DNA from: Lepturacanthus savala
Taxonomy: Eukaryota > Chordata > Actinopteri > Scombriformes > Trichiuridae
Direction of reading: 5' to 3'
DNA length: 64,000 nt
Assembly (NCBI GenBank): GCA_030544235.1
Contig: CM060468.1
Location: 12,306,258-12,370,257 of the forward strand
The notes under the pieces: model-generated
What the model saw: the letters and a program-made list of their open reading frames with translations, nothing else
Told to the model about the DNA's origin: nothing
Databases searched by the model: none
Made by a program: the position numbers and the translations under genes
Part shown: in pieces, positions 1 to 11,632 of the stretch
Layout of the letters: each line of letters starts with the position of its first letter
How positions within the stretch are numbered: position 1 is the first letter of the stretch

Positions 1-521
1 ATCGACAAAACACAGGGACCAACGGATATAAATGGCTGCTGCAGTTTCAAAAAGGAGAGTTTTAATTTAAGGTGGAAGGGACAGGGAGGGGAGAGTGTTG
101 CAGGGAATGCAAATCAGGGGAAATACACATGTAGGCTTACACTTGTACACACACACAGTAGTAGAGTATATAGGGATATTTCAAGTGTCATTTTGGGGAG
201 ACAAGCACAGGACGTGTCCTGCAAAGCTTGGAATTGTGTAGAAATGGGAAGTCAGATTAAGAGCAGGGGAGAGAAATAAAACAACAGCATGACAAAGGAA
301 CAGAAAGTGTGATGGTGAAAGAGGAAACCAGGCAACAAATCTGCAGGTTCCTACAGCTGAACTGAGTGTGGTAAAATGTCCTGCTGATGGAAGTGAATGT
401 CAAGACTGGGCCACGAGTTTCAAGGAGTCAGTCACTCTTTTATAGGGGGCTCTGTGGGTTCAGGCTGTTAAAATTCAGAACATCACCCACCCCTAAGTCT
501 CTCTGCTCCTCTATCTTTATT

Positions 522-590
<69 letters not shown>

Positions 591-2240
591 TGCCTTACAT
601 GCATGAACACATTAACAGCTACAAAGACACAGTAACATACATGTATGCACACACACACACACTTCCACACAAACACGGTGTAATGGCAATAATAAGACTG
701 CATGACTAATACCTCTTCAGTCCCTTCTTCAGACGAGTGCTTATTATGGTCTGTCAAGGAGATGAGTCAGACTCTGTCATGGTTACTATGGTGATTAAAG
801 CCTCCAGCACTTCCCTTAAGGGTCCACTGGCTGAAATAAGCGCTTTAACTCCTCAAACTAGGTACAGACTGTGCAGGGTACAATGACACACACACATGCA
901 CACACAAACACACATGCACACACACAAGCGCACACACATGGGCGAGTTGACTCTCTGATCTCCAGTGGGAGACAAAAAGAGAAATTCCCCACAGGGATTA
1001 TTATGATATCACCACCAGATTATAAAGTCACAAATGAGACACAAACAACAGACTCGATATAAGAAATAAAAGATTGACAAAATTGCAGTGTTGTATTAGC
1101 AAGTAATAACCCCATAGGTGATCTCTGAGTTTCACTGTGTAAATGGCAAATCACTGTTTCTGTGCTTTTCACAAGCTCCCGATGTGGTTTAATTCGGTTT
1201 TCCTGGCTCATCACATGAGGCAATCTGTGATTGTGAAGCTTAGAAATGATGAGTATACATTCATATGGGCAATGTTTTCTGTGGCTAAAGATAGCGGCCT
1301 CCTGCACTTCCAATTTGTTAGAAAAAAAATAAATAATGTATTAGGTTCTGCATCAAATGTGGCCCCTTGATGCCATGAAAATAAATGTTCAAGGGAAAAT
1401 AGGTCTACTGACATTAAATACATGGCTAAAGGTACTTGATTGTTACTTAATTGTGTTGCTTATTTTTGATAATAAATCAGAGCCTAAAGTTGCACAATCA
1501 TTGGATGACACGGTACAATGCGATCTGATATTTTTGTGATAAAACAGCAGCAAACACATATTAGTAGCCTCCACTAACAGTAAGGATGGCTGTTAATGAG
1601 TGAGCATGTGAAGAGCCTTGCATAAGTGAATTCATATGAAGTGATCTTAACTCTATTATATTGTATTGTGTTTTATTGTTGGCCCTTTGTTAGTAGTACA
1701 TTGTTGTTCACATTGTATTTTGTGGATTGAGTTTAGAATCACTGTGTTTTTTAATACCTGGCTACAACCAAAACTCCCCCGGTGGTACAATAAAGTTGTT
1801 GTGAAAAGTAAAACTGTAAAACTTCTAAAAATACTGAATTTACACTTTAATGCAGGTGGGAAAAGTAGAAAAGTTGAGGCCTTTATATTATTATTATTTT
1901 GACACTGTTCTCTATAATATTTTTTGTATTATTTATTGATATTATGTATTTGTATTATTATCTGATGGATCATCCTCATCTCTCCGGGTTTACCTTTGCT
2001 GATTAAATATTTGTGTCATGCAGATTTAACTGTAAATAATAAATAAAATAGGCCTATATTCCTAAAAAAAATAATAATAATAAATAAATACATAAATAAG
2101 GAATATATTTGTTCATTATTTACATATATTTTGTATCATATCATATATGTATCACATTGTTTTAATACCTTTTGTGTTATATTTTTTTTTTATCTTTCGC
2201 CCTTATTCGACTTTTGATTGAATCTTCTTCTCATGTCCTT
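1..2240. other. Gene-free upstream region
   Basis: No coding exon is recognisable. The stretch holds a long CA microsatellite, smaller CA tracts near 650-661 and 883-940, and AT-rich sequence from about 1650 to 2200. The open frames here are short and mostly run through CA repeats, giving His/Thr or Val/Cys runs. It probably includes the distal 5' flank of ctsc. Confidence 0.6.
523..586. repeat. (CA)n microsatellite
   Basis: An uninterrupted CA dinucleotide tract of about 64 bp, one of the longest in the window. A shorter CA tract follows at 651-661. Confidence 0.97.
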
Positions 2241-2263
2241 TGAACACGAGCGAGCACCGTCGG

Positions 2264-2296
2264 GTCACGTGACCAGAGAAAACCGAAACCGAAAAG
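2264..2296. promoter_or_regulatory. CLEAR-type E-box next to ISRE-like element, ctsc upstream region
   Basis: GTCACGTGAC at 2264-2273 is a perfect 10-bp palindrome and matches the CLEAR consensus bound by TFEB/TFE3/MITF at lysosomal genes. A few bases on, 2278-2296 reads GAAAACCGAAACCGAAAAG, which has the spaced GAAA repeats of an interferon-stimulated response element (IRF binding). The pair lies about 420 bp upstream of the ctsc start codon in a locally CpG-containing stretch. Cathepsin C is a lysosomal protease expressed in immune cells, so both motifs make sense. Function is inferred, since the transcription start is not known. Confidence 0.55.
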
Positions 2297-2700
2297 CGGA
2301 CACAGGACAGTCTGAGGTTCACTGACGTGTGTTTCCGTCTTCGTTTAAGACTCAATAAGATATTCACACAGCAGGCTCACAGCTCGCATATATGTCATTA
2401 AACAACTCCACATGAACTTTAAGTTTTGGAAACTCTCTCATTAGCATTAACGTGTAAAACAGACTTTCACGTGTGTAGAGCTGTTAGCTAGCTGCTAGCT
2501 TAGGGCTTGGGGGAGTTCTCTTGACCGTTGAAGTTGAACCTGCACTCTTTGTAAAAAAAGTTTGTATAAGTAGCGGGCAAAAGTACACAACCAGGAACTC
2601 TGAATCCTCTGTGAAGACGCGGACACCTGTCTGCGTAGTTCCAAGTGTGTTTTCCCTCTCTCTGTGTTTGTGGGGACAGGTAAGCTAGCTGTGGACCAAG

Positions 2701-5700
2701 ATGAGGCTGAGCTGCGTGCTGGTGTGTGTGTTCCTGGTCTGGGTTGAAGAGTCTTGGGCTGATACACCGGCCAACTGTACCTACGAGGACCTGCAGGGGA
2801 CATGGGTGTTCCAGGTCTCCAAAGGTGGACACGATAAGAACATCAACTGCTCCGCTGAAGGTAAAGACCCCCGTTCACACCGTTACTTTATTGGGGATAA
2901 AGTCATGTGACATGTAGGGCATGTAGGCCGTCTGCAGCAGGTGACTCTGGTCAGGTCTTCATGGCCACACAAAGGCCCAGAAGGGTTTTGAGCGTCGAGC
3001 GCTTAATTCCTTGTACTCTGTAGAATTTCTAGGCACCTAATTGTGTAAAATGCATACGCAACAATCTACACTACGTACTGTAGCGTAGCTATCTTATGTA
3101 TATATGATGCATCTATCTTATATTGTATTTTTATGTATAGTCCGTGTGCAATCTCTTTTCTTGCATATATTTGTACTGCCTCTACTGCTGTTTATAAAGC
3201 AATTTCCCCATTGCGAAACCGATAAAAGTTTATCTTCTCGTAATTGAGCATTATTTTATGGTGGAAATGTAAACTCAGGCACCAGCTGACAAGTCAAAAT
3301 ATTCACTGAATGCAACTGTAAATACAGCATTTGATCCATGCATTAGGGGTTGGGTTAAGGTGATGAAAGCTATGCCTAAAGTCTATTGGTATACTGACCA
3401 ATCATATATTTATCAGAATATTAGTTTCTAGCACTACTTGGAATAAGTTAGTGATATTATTTACATAAGTGCTTTTCCTATTTGGCTTGAATTTTAAAGA
3501 AATAAGTAAAAGTTCCCATTTGATATTACTGATATGAGAAGAAACCGCCTTATCATTGGTTTAATATTAACTGCCCAAAAAATGTATGCAATCCACTGAT
3601 TCTCCCACAATATCCCTATCTTATTGTGAGTAGTGTAGTCAATTTGAAATCCCCTACATACTGTGCTGAAATATCAATATATCACTAATATAGTAAATTA
3701 TACTATTCCCCTCATACCAGGAGGCCCATCATTTGCTTTGATCCAATTCACTTGAAAGGGATCTGATAAAAGCCAGTATGAGCAGGCTTGAAATCCGCAA
3801 TGATTAGACGCTAACCAGAAAATTGTCTATTTGGGTGATTGCATGCAGTAATACAGTATTTTATGTCGCATGTGGTGTTTCTCCTCAGCCACGGGTGAGA
3901 GCACAGTCACCGTGACCCTGGAGAAACTGTCTGTAGCCAGGGATGAACTGGGGAACACCGGCTTCTTCACCATCATCTACAACCAGGGCTTTGAAGTGGT
4001 CCTCAACGGGTACAAGTGGTTCGCCTTCTTCAAGGTAAAAGATGAAACATTCATGTTTAATTTAGTTTTTTTTTTTTAAACCCCAAAAGCCTACTGCAAG
4101 CTAGTTTGACATCCTGAGCAGCAATGGATCATATCACTGTCCTTGGAATGTGGCCATTTTTGGAATTTAATTCACTTATTTTGAGTGACCTTCATACTAT
4201 TACAGCATTTTTATTTACTACAATTGAATCCTCCCTTTTGGCTTTCTGATGGCTTATCCCTGCCCTCTTGCTTAATGGTTGATAGATATTGGATTGCGTG
4301 CGCTAGCCCTTCTCTCTCATGTGGTGAAGCCTCTTATCTAGAGCCCCATTGCAATTCTCCAGCATCTGATGAAGATGTAATGCCAACATCAAAATGTCAG
4401 TCGCCTGCACCATAAATTAAAGGCTTAAATCATCTTGAGTGCTCCAGTGATCTTTCCCCACATGCTAGATAATATCCAATTTGTATAATATAATCTATTA
4501 CTTGTGTTGTGCTATTCATCATTTTTCAGCTTGCGCAGCTCATCACATACCTCATGTAGTTAAAGCTTAACTGGTCAATAGGACATTTGGTGCTGAGTGG
4601 AAATAATGCGGTAAGGAAGTCGTCCAGTTTCTATTTTTTAACTTCCTTTATAATCGTCTGATAAGATGCTATCTGGAAAATATGCCTATGAAGCTCTGTA
4701 AACTTGGCTGCGCTGTATTAAAAACTGTTTGCACAGTTAATCAGCTTTTTTTCAGTCATGTGTTTTCTCAGGTGACTCTTGTTAAAGGGAAGTGTCATAG
4801 TTTCTGTCTTCTAACTTGTGTCATGATTTCTTTTGTCTTAAACTTCCCCAATGTCTGGAAGTGAGTCAGCTTTGTGGTGATCCAGTTGGGTACAGGACTT
4901 GTACTCATGCAGGAACTTGTGAATCTCAAACTCTGATTGTTTCAATATTCTGCTGTAAAAGAAAAGTTCACCTCCTTTTTTATATGGACTAATTGGATGT
5001 TAATTCAGTTGATTTTTTTTTTTGGAACACTATTTGCATAATGACATAAGTTGTATGCATTTGTCTTATACACACAGTACACTGAGGAGGGCACTAAGGT
5101 AACCAGCTACTGTGACCAGACCCTGCCAGGGTGGGTCCATGATGTCCTGGGAAACAACTGGGCCTGTTTTGTTGGGAAAAGGGTTGAGCCAGTGCCACCC
5201 CGAACTGACTACTACAAACCACTATTCAGCAGCAGGTAAATGGTTAAGAGTGCATGATATAAATGGTAGTGGGTGTTAAAGTAACCCTCAATAGTGTGTG
5301 GTTTTCTCATTGTGGTAGTTTGGTACAACCCCCCCCCCCTCCCTAAAGTGCAAAGTGGTGAAATGTTAGTTAATGAGCAAGAGATCAGTTAACAGATTTC
5401 ACAATCTTGCTCTGTTTTAGTAGAAGCTGTAATGAGCGGAGGACCATGTTGAGAGATTGCATGGCCTTCATGATTAAAAGACCAAGTAGCATATTATACA
5501 TATTGAATAGAATGGTGCATATTAGTATTTAAATGAATTGAGGTCATAATGCAGACCAGTGAAATTGCACAAAATAGAATTCAAATCATAGGAAGATGAA
5601 CTGAGTTGTACCATACAGTATACCTTCCAATGAATATTGAAGTGTGTATATTGGCTATGTATTTCTGCTTTAATGGGTTTACTGCTGACGGTGGTAATGG

Positions 5701-8700
5701 TACATGTAATGTGGTTTATTGGCTGTGATGGAGGCAAGTACCAGTGAATTTGAAGTGCAGCTCTGCAGCTGTACTAGTGAGCCAAGCCAGCGTCGCTCCT
5801 ACTCTGTGAATGCGTAGTGTGTGTGAAGCATTAAATTAACTTATTTATTGCATTTTTCTCAGTCTTTTGCCTGTGTGTTTGTATCATGTCAATAAAAATA
5901 GGATTTTGTCGATCAATCGCTGGTAAATTTCTTCAACTAAAAATGGGTAGTTTCTGGCAGCATCTAGTGATGAGGTTGCAGATTGCACCCAATCAACAAG
6001 TGAACTATGGTGGCTGTGAAACTCCCTGAAGAGGGTCTCTAGAGTCAGAGTTTTGTCAATTCTAGACTACTGTAGAAACATGACCGACAACTGGCTCAAT
6101 CTAAGTAATAAAAGCGATTTGTGTTTTTGTTGGAGTCAGTCCTTACATGACATCATTCATTGTGTATTCTGTCCCAGGCTGCTCCAGAGTCCATACAAAC
6201 ACAACCTGGATATCATTGAAGCCATTAACACAGTCCAGAGCTCCTGGAAGGCCGTGGCCTACCCACAGTATGAGATGTACACTCTACAAGAGCTGCAATA
6301 CCGAGCAGGAGGGCCTGCCTCTCGTATCCCGAGGTGAGTTTCCCCCCCAAACTACTCTATGGAGTTTGGTAGGCGATGACAAACATGTGCATGCAAATTA
6401 TTTGGAAGGATGTATGGATTATTTATAAACAGTTCTACCAGTACTTTATCAAAACTCCTTTCCTAGATCAAGTTCTTGTCTTTCAATTTAAGTGCCCAGT
6501 TACTTTTAACTGGCTCCAAATTCAGATTGATTTACAAAACGAACACACTTTGCAAACGGGTGTGAGGAAAGCACATTAGCATCTGCTTGAACTGGCCTCA
6601 TCTGTTTTTAAAGGGGAAAAATATTGTTGGAATGAAATGTATAATTACTGTGATCTACATTTATATAATTTCCATAGTGTTCTTTTTATACAAGCTTGTG
6701 CTCTCATAAATTCTGAAGTAAAATGCATTTATTCAAATGTGTTCCTTACTGCAGGCGTGTTCGCCCTACGCCTGTCAAAGCTGATGTAGCCAAGATGGCG
6801 GCAGCACTGCCGGAGCATTGGGATTGGAGAAACGTTGACGGCGTGAATTTTGTCAGCCCCGTGCGAAACCAAGGTGATGTTCAGATCATGTCCTGTAGAC
6901 ATCAGAAAATGGTTTATTTCTGGAGTTATGATAATGGATCAAAATGTCCTACACCAACCAATATTTGGACTGAAAACACAAGCCACTATACCGTTCTAGT
7001 ACCCTGCTGCTTTAAATTCCCAGCAGTTAGACCCCCCCCCCCCCCCATACCCACACACACACCCTTGCACCTGCTGTTCTCAGTCCAGTAAGTGTAATGT
7101 GTTGCTACTTTTTAAAAATATTTTATGGTCTCTTGTTATATTCTGGTAAAATGCACACAAACATTACAGCACAGTTTCTGATTAACAGTGGTGTTGAACA
7201 CTCGTCTCCTGCTGAAGTATAAAATAACCTGAATTATACCCTGGGGTATAAACTGGACTAGCTCACAATATACCCAGGCTATCTTTTAGCTTTGTGCTTT
7301 CCTCCTTTCCTGCACAGCTTGTTGTGAATGGAGAGATTATATGTGCTTGAGTAGTTTGAGTGTCTGAGAGGACCTCTGCAGGGCTGGGTTTGTGGATCTG
7401 GAGAGAGCTGGAGTGTTTCAATACAAGCCCTCTAACCAATGTTCAGTACTGTGGAGGTTGCTGTGTTTCCAGCCTGCAATTCAGGTGCATTTTTTTTGGG
7501 GGGGGGGTGGTTTCAGACTCAAAACTCAAATTCAACCAATCCACTCTGAAAATGGCTGCAGCCTCTGTTCTGTAGTCTTATTTTGTTAAGAGCCTCATAG
7601 TGTCTCAGACTGTGGATGGTAACCAGTGACTTGTCCATCTCGGGCTTCATTATCATGTATTACAACTAATGCACCCAAGCATACTATAGAATTAGGAACA
7701 TTGCACAAACGTCCATCTCCAGTTACACAATTTGCTCTAAAGTACGTTGAGGCACCAATTTATTAGGACTTATTTCAGGCATGTTTTGTGGGTTGCGTCA
7801 GGTTGTGCAGGCACAACCACACTTTCATCGAAGCTAATAACTGTTACATCAGGTGGGTGTTTGAAACTTTTTTTTTTTTGTGTTCATTGGTGGTGATGCT
7901 GCATGTGTAGTGCAGTGCGCATATATTGAGGTGTCCACTCATATTCACATACTTGAGCAAAAAATGTAAACTTTAATATAATGCAGTGGAACTCATTCAA
8001 TAGCTCGGGGATATTGTGATGCATCAGATTGTTCACCTGTAGCCACAAGGTTGTAATTTAACATGAACATGATGGCCACAGTTTTAACTGTAATAAAATA
8101 TTTTTCAGAAAGGTGTGGTAGCTGCTACTCCTTTGCCTCCATGGGAATGTTGGAGGCTCGCATTAGAATCCTCACCAACAACACAGAGACTCCAATCCTC
8201 AGCCCGCAACAGGTGGTCTCCTGTTCTGAATATTCTCAAGGTAATCCACTTCACCCATTTCCTGCAGTGAACTCTTCCTGGAAGTTGATGTGGGAGCTCA
8301 ATACTTGGCAACCTTTTATGTAAAGTGGTTAATGCAGAATAAGAAATGGGGAGCACTTAAAGTGTACCTAGTAGAATATTCATGTTGCCAGGACATGTTG
8401 ATCATAAAATTGCTCTTTAGTGCTGCATGTAGAAAAGTGGTTTTGGAAAGTGTATATTACTGTGTAGTCAAGCACTTCACACCTGCCCTAATTATTATTT
8501 TGAGTTCTGCAAAACACCTCCTTAAAATTTTCCAGCTTGGACCAAAAAAGATTTCACACATTACGCAAATCAAAACAACCCTCAAAATATTTATTCTATT
8601 TATGTTGTAAGCATTTAACAAATCCAGGTTTAATGGTCAGCTTCTCTTCTTTTCTTGCAGGTTGCGATGGTGGATTCCCGTACCTGATTGGGAAGTACAT

Positions 8701-9545
8701 CCAGGATTTTGGTGTCGTGGACGAGTCCTGTTTTCCGTATATTGGGAAGAATTCTCCATGTGGCGTTCCTCAAACCTGCGGCCGTGTCTACAACGCGGAC
8801 TACAGCTACGTCGGAGGCTTTTATGGCGGCTGCAGCGAGAGTGCCATGATGTTGGAGCTGGTCAAGAATGGCCCTATGGCAGTGGCCTTTGAGGTAACAA
8901 TGTTTCCTAACTGTGATGCTGTTCTAATTGCAGTATGTGTAACTTAACATCTGGGGCTGCTACTTTATTGAGGCCATTTGATCTTTTGTGAATCCACTTT
9001 ATGCAGAAGTTCAGAGTTTTGAAGAGAAACTGCTACTGGAAAATGTCATTATCTCTTCAACAAAGAAAATATAATGAAATATTCTTGTTTAAAATTGTGT
9101 ACCCTTTTATACACTTGCAAAAAGCTAGAGAATTACTCAGTTTTTAAGTAAATGTGACTTTTTCTAGGTTATGAAATCGGCTCTTTTATCTCCGTGCATG
9201 TTATAACATCCTGCCTGACCATTGTTGAATTTAACACAAACCAAAGACCCTAGATGAGTTGTCCCAAACTTTCCTCAGGTGTATCCTGACTTCATGCACT
9301 ACAAGGAGGGCATCTACCACCACACAGGCCTCGCTGACCCCTTCAATCCCTTCGAGCTGACCAACCACGCTGTGCTGCTGGTGGGGTACGGCCGCTGCCA
9401 CATGACCGGTCAGAAGTACTGGATTGTCAAGAACAGCTGGAGCACCAGCTGGGGCGAGGACGGCTACTTTCGGATCCGCCGAGGAAGTGACGAGTGCGCC
9501 ATTGAGAGTATCGCTGTCGCAGCCAACCCTATTCCCAAATTGTAG
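2701..9545 (+). CDS. ctsc: Cathepsin C (dipeptidyl peptidase I), 8 coding exons
   Basis: This is a lysosomal papain-family cysteine protease that removes N-terminal dipeptides and, in mammals, activates granule serine proteases. Exons: 2701-2860, 3889-4034, 5078-5235, 6178-6333, 6755-6873, 8109-8240, 8661-8893, 9279-9545. All junctions are GT-AG, and the joined frame is 1371 nt (456 aa; human 463). Residues 1-20 form a signal peptide. The mature start DTPANCTY keeps the Asp that defines the exclusion domain (about 21-134). The propeptide follows, then the papain domain starting near HWDWRNV. The catalytic residues are Cys252 (RCGSCYSF), His398 (TNHAVLL) and Asn420 (VKNSW). The usual SWGTGWG reads SWSTSWG here, and one Ala of the human LIAGKY stretch is missing. 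The final intron (8894-9278) splits what I recall as a single last exon in human. The start ATG heads the signal peptide. rab38 follows on the same strand. Confidence 0.96.
7024..7070. repeat. Poly-C and CA tract in ctsc intron 5
   Basis: A run of C residues (about 7031-7046) is followed by a short CA repeat, inside the 1.2 kb intron between ctsc exons 5 and 6. A G-run with an adjacent T-run sits at about 7491-7508 in the same intron. These are simple-sequence features only. Confidence 0.8.
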
Positions 9546-10475
9546 AAGCTGTGAACTCGGCATGGAAGGGAAGGGGCAACATGCCAGATGAATCTCAATG
9601 CTGCAACTAAATTGTCTTTGGTCCCCCCCCCCTGCAGTTTAGCTGCTTTCAGTGTGTGCTTTGAAATTGACATCTGTATCTTTCTTTTTTTTTTTTTTTG
9701 TATGTTTTTATGTCACAAAGTAGCAGATGTTGGTGTACTTCCTCCCTGATCCAGAGTTCTATAGCTATGAACGTAAAAGGGTAATAAGCAAGTTATTCCT
9801 TAAATTAAAAGATGAGCGTTTACTGATTTCCTGGCTGGCCTTAACTGAATGTTAAATTTGCAACCTGATGCATAAGGGATGCTTTTTTTCAGGCCAAGCC
9901 TTAAATACACTGCACTTCTGCCCAGGGAATTGACTGTTAAAGGTTTTTATAGGCCTAGTTAAAAGCCTATTATAAAGGGACAAACCTTTTCAGATGGTCT
10001 ATCTATATATTTTGGTAGTATTATGGCTGTCTAGCTGAATTTCACCAGGTCGGCTCACCTCGTTGCTTTAATTTTTCTCTTCATCTGCCCAGATTTTTAC
10101 ATGCACGTTGGCTGCCTATAAATGATTAAAGTTGTAACTGCCGATATGAACTTGGAATCAAACACTTGTTGCATGATTTGTAGTGGATGGTCTCATAACG
10201 TTTTAAAGGGAAATTTCTGTGGTCAAGTGCAGGACCTTGATTCTTTGTCTCAGGGAAGCACAGTGAGGGAAAAATTGTCTTTTTGTCTTTGCATAAAGTT
10301 TAATCCATGACTGCCAAGATTCTCTGTGGAGAAATTTGAAGGCGCGTGTAGAGCATTTAAAACGAATAACAAAGGGATACAACTGATTGCTGTGGTGTTA
10401 TTCTGTCTCCCAGTTGTGGCCATGATGTGAGGTTTGCACTACTTTGTTAGTACGTTTGTGTATTTGTTTTTTGTG

Positions 10476-10481
10476 AATAAA
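10476..10481 (+). terminator. Likely ctsc poly(A) signal
   Basis: A canonical AATAAA hexamer is followed about 20-30 nt later by a GT-rich stretch (TTTGGTCTTGTATG), the usual layout of a cleavage/polyadenylation site. It is the first full AATAAA with a GT-rich element after the ctsc stop codon. Confidence 0.6.
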
Positions 10482-10986
10482 AGAACTTGGAGAACAAGTT
10501 TGGTCTTGTATGCAAGAAAGGGGAGCACAATTGGAGGGCTCAATTTTGTATTTCATTTCAAGTCATTGTGCATCTTTGAAGGCCGATCAGCTGTTTTCTC
10601 ACCCTCTAAATAAAAGGTTGACATTACAATATACAGTATAACAGGATAAATGGTAAAACTAATTATCCAGGACTTTGATTCAGCACTGTGAGGAATCTAG
10701 GTATATCAAATGGTTTAAAATTAACATGCTTGCATTAGTACAACATTCACTAGAAAAGAAAATTGACTGACTGGAACCATTGTCTTGTTATATTTATAGA
10801 CTTGTATGTTCTACTGTAATAAACGAGTTATAACTTAGGTTAATATTTAGTGCGTATTTCTTTCGGCTTTGGGGCCTTTAAATAAACCCAGACACTCCCA
10901 GGCTGCGTCGGTCACAAGGTCCAGACGTGAGCTCCTTCACCAGGGATGAATAGATGACTCGCCCATTGCTGCCCAGTGCGAGCACG

Positions 10987-10998
10987 GCCGCCATCTTG
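10987..10998 (-). promoter_or_regulatory. YY1-like motif between ctsc and rab38
   Basis: GCCGCCATCTTG on the + strand is the reverse complement of the YY1 consensus AAGATGGCGGC. It lies in a CpG-containing patch about 640 bp upstream of the rab38 start codon. Vertebrate promoters often carry this motif near the start site. No transcript is visible here, so the function is inferred. Confidence 0.4.
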
Positions 10999-11379
10999 TG
11001 TCGGTCCGCTGGTGGCTACGCTATTAAAACAACTTATACTCGTTTTCCAAGCCGCTTGGTTAGTTTTAAACGCCATGAATGTAGTTATAGCAATACATAC
11101 ATATACTTATAACCAGGAACTTTTATATTAACGTTACCTTACGCAAATAGCTACATTCATACGATCATAATTAAAGTGCCTTCGCAAAAGCGGAAATATA
11201 CATTAAAAACGCATGATTATAACGATTTACATTGAAATGACAACTGAATGGAAAGCTACAATTCCGGTCACCCTGTATCGTAGCTGCGCTAAAACACGTG
11301 TAACAAACCAAATCCGACCGAAATCGACCAAAATCCCAGCGAGTTATGAGTACTTACGATCACTTTATTGCGGTCGAAA

Positions 11380-11632
11380 TGTGGCAGACCAGAGCCAGAG
11401 TGGTACCGTACCAACATGGCCGCCGTTGAGCTACGTCTGCGCGGCGCGCCGTCCACCACCCCTGTACTCCCCCCCTCCACCCACCCACCCCCCAACACCA
11501 CACTTTCTCGTGCGCTCCGCCACCCAACTCATTCCCAACTCCGGTTACTTCTCCCTGCGCTTCTCCCCTTTAACCCCCCGGTTCTCTCCTTTACGGTGGA
11601 TTCATGCTCAGCTCTCGCCCTCCTCGGTCGCC
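11380..11632 (+). promoter_or_regulatory. CpG-rich promoter / 5' UTR region of rab38
   Basis: The 250 bp directly upstream of the rab38 start codon is rich in CpG and C-tracts and contrasts with the AT-rich surroundings. It holds a second YY1-like sequence, AACATGGCCGCC, at 11413-11424. An open frame runs through this region in phase with rab38, but it is CG-biased, proline-rich and unlike any Rab N-terminus, so it is read here as 5' UTR or promoter. Confidence 0.5.

Larger units (their letters stand above)
9546..11380 (+). other. ctsc 3' UTR and ctsc-rab38 intergenic region
   Basis: About 930 bp separate the ctsc stop codon from a convincing poly(A) signal at 10476, so the 3' UTR is probably close to 1 kb. 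Further AATAAA or AATAAA-like hexamers lie near 10606 and 10815. The remaining DNA up to the rab38 CpG-rich region shows no coding exon on either strand. Confidence 0.55.

Noticed and set aside
387..757. Open frames across the CA tract on both strands
   Set aside because: They are made by the CA/TG repeat (His-Thr and Cys-Val runs) and have no domain or splice context.
11213..11632. N-terminal extension of rab38 in the same frame
   Set aside because: It is CG- and proline-biased, unlike any Rab N-terminus. The ATG at 11633 gives the expected MQNNHKEHLYK start and family length.
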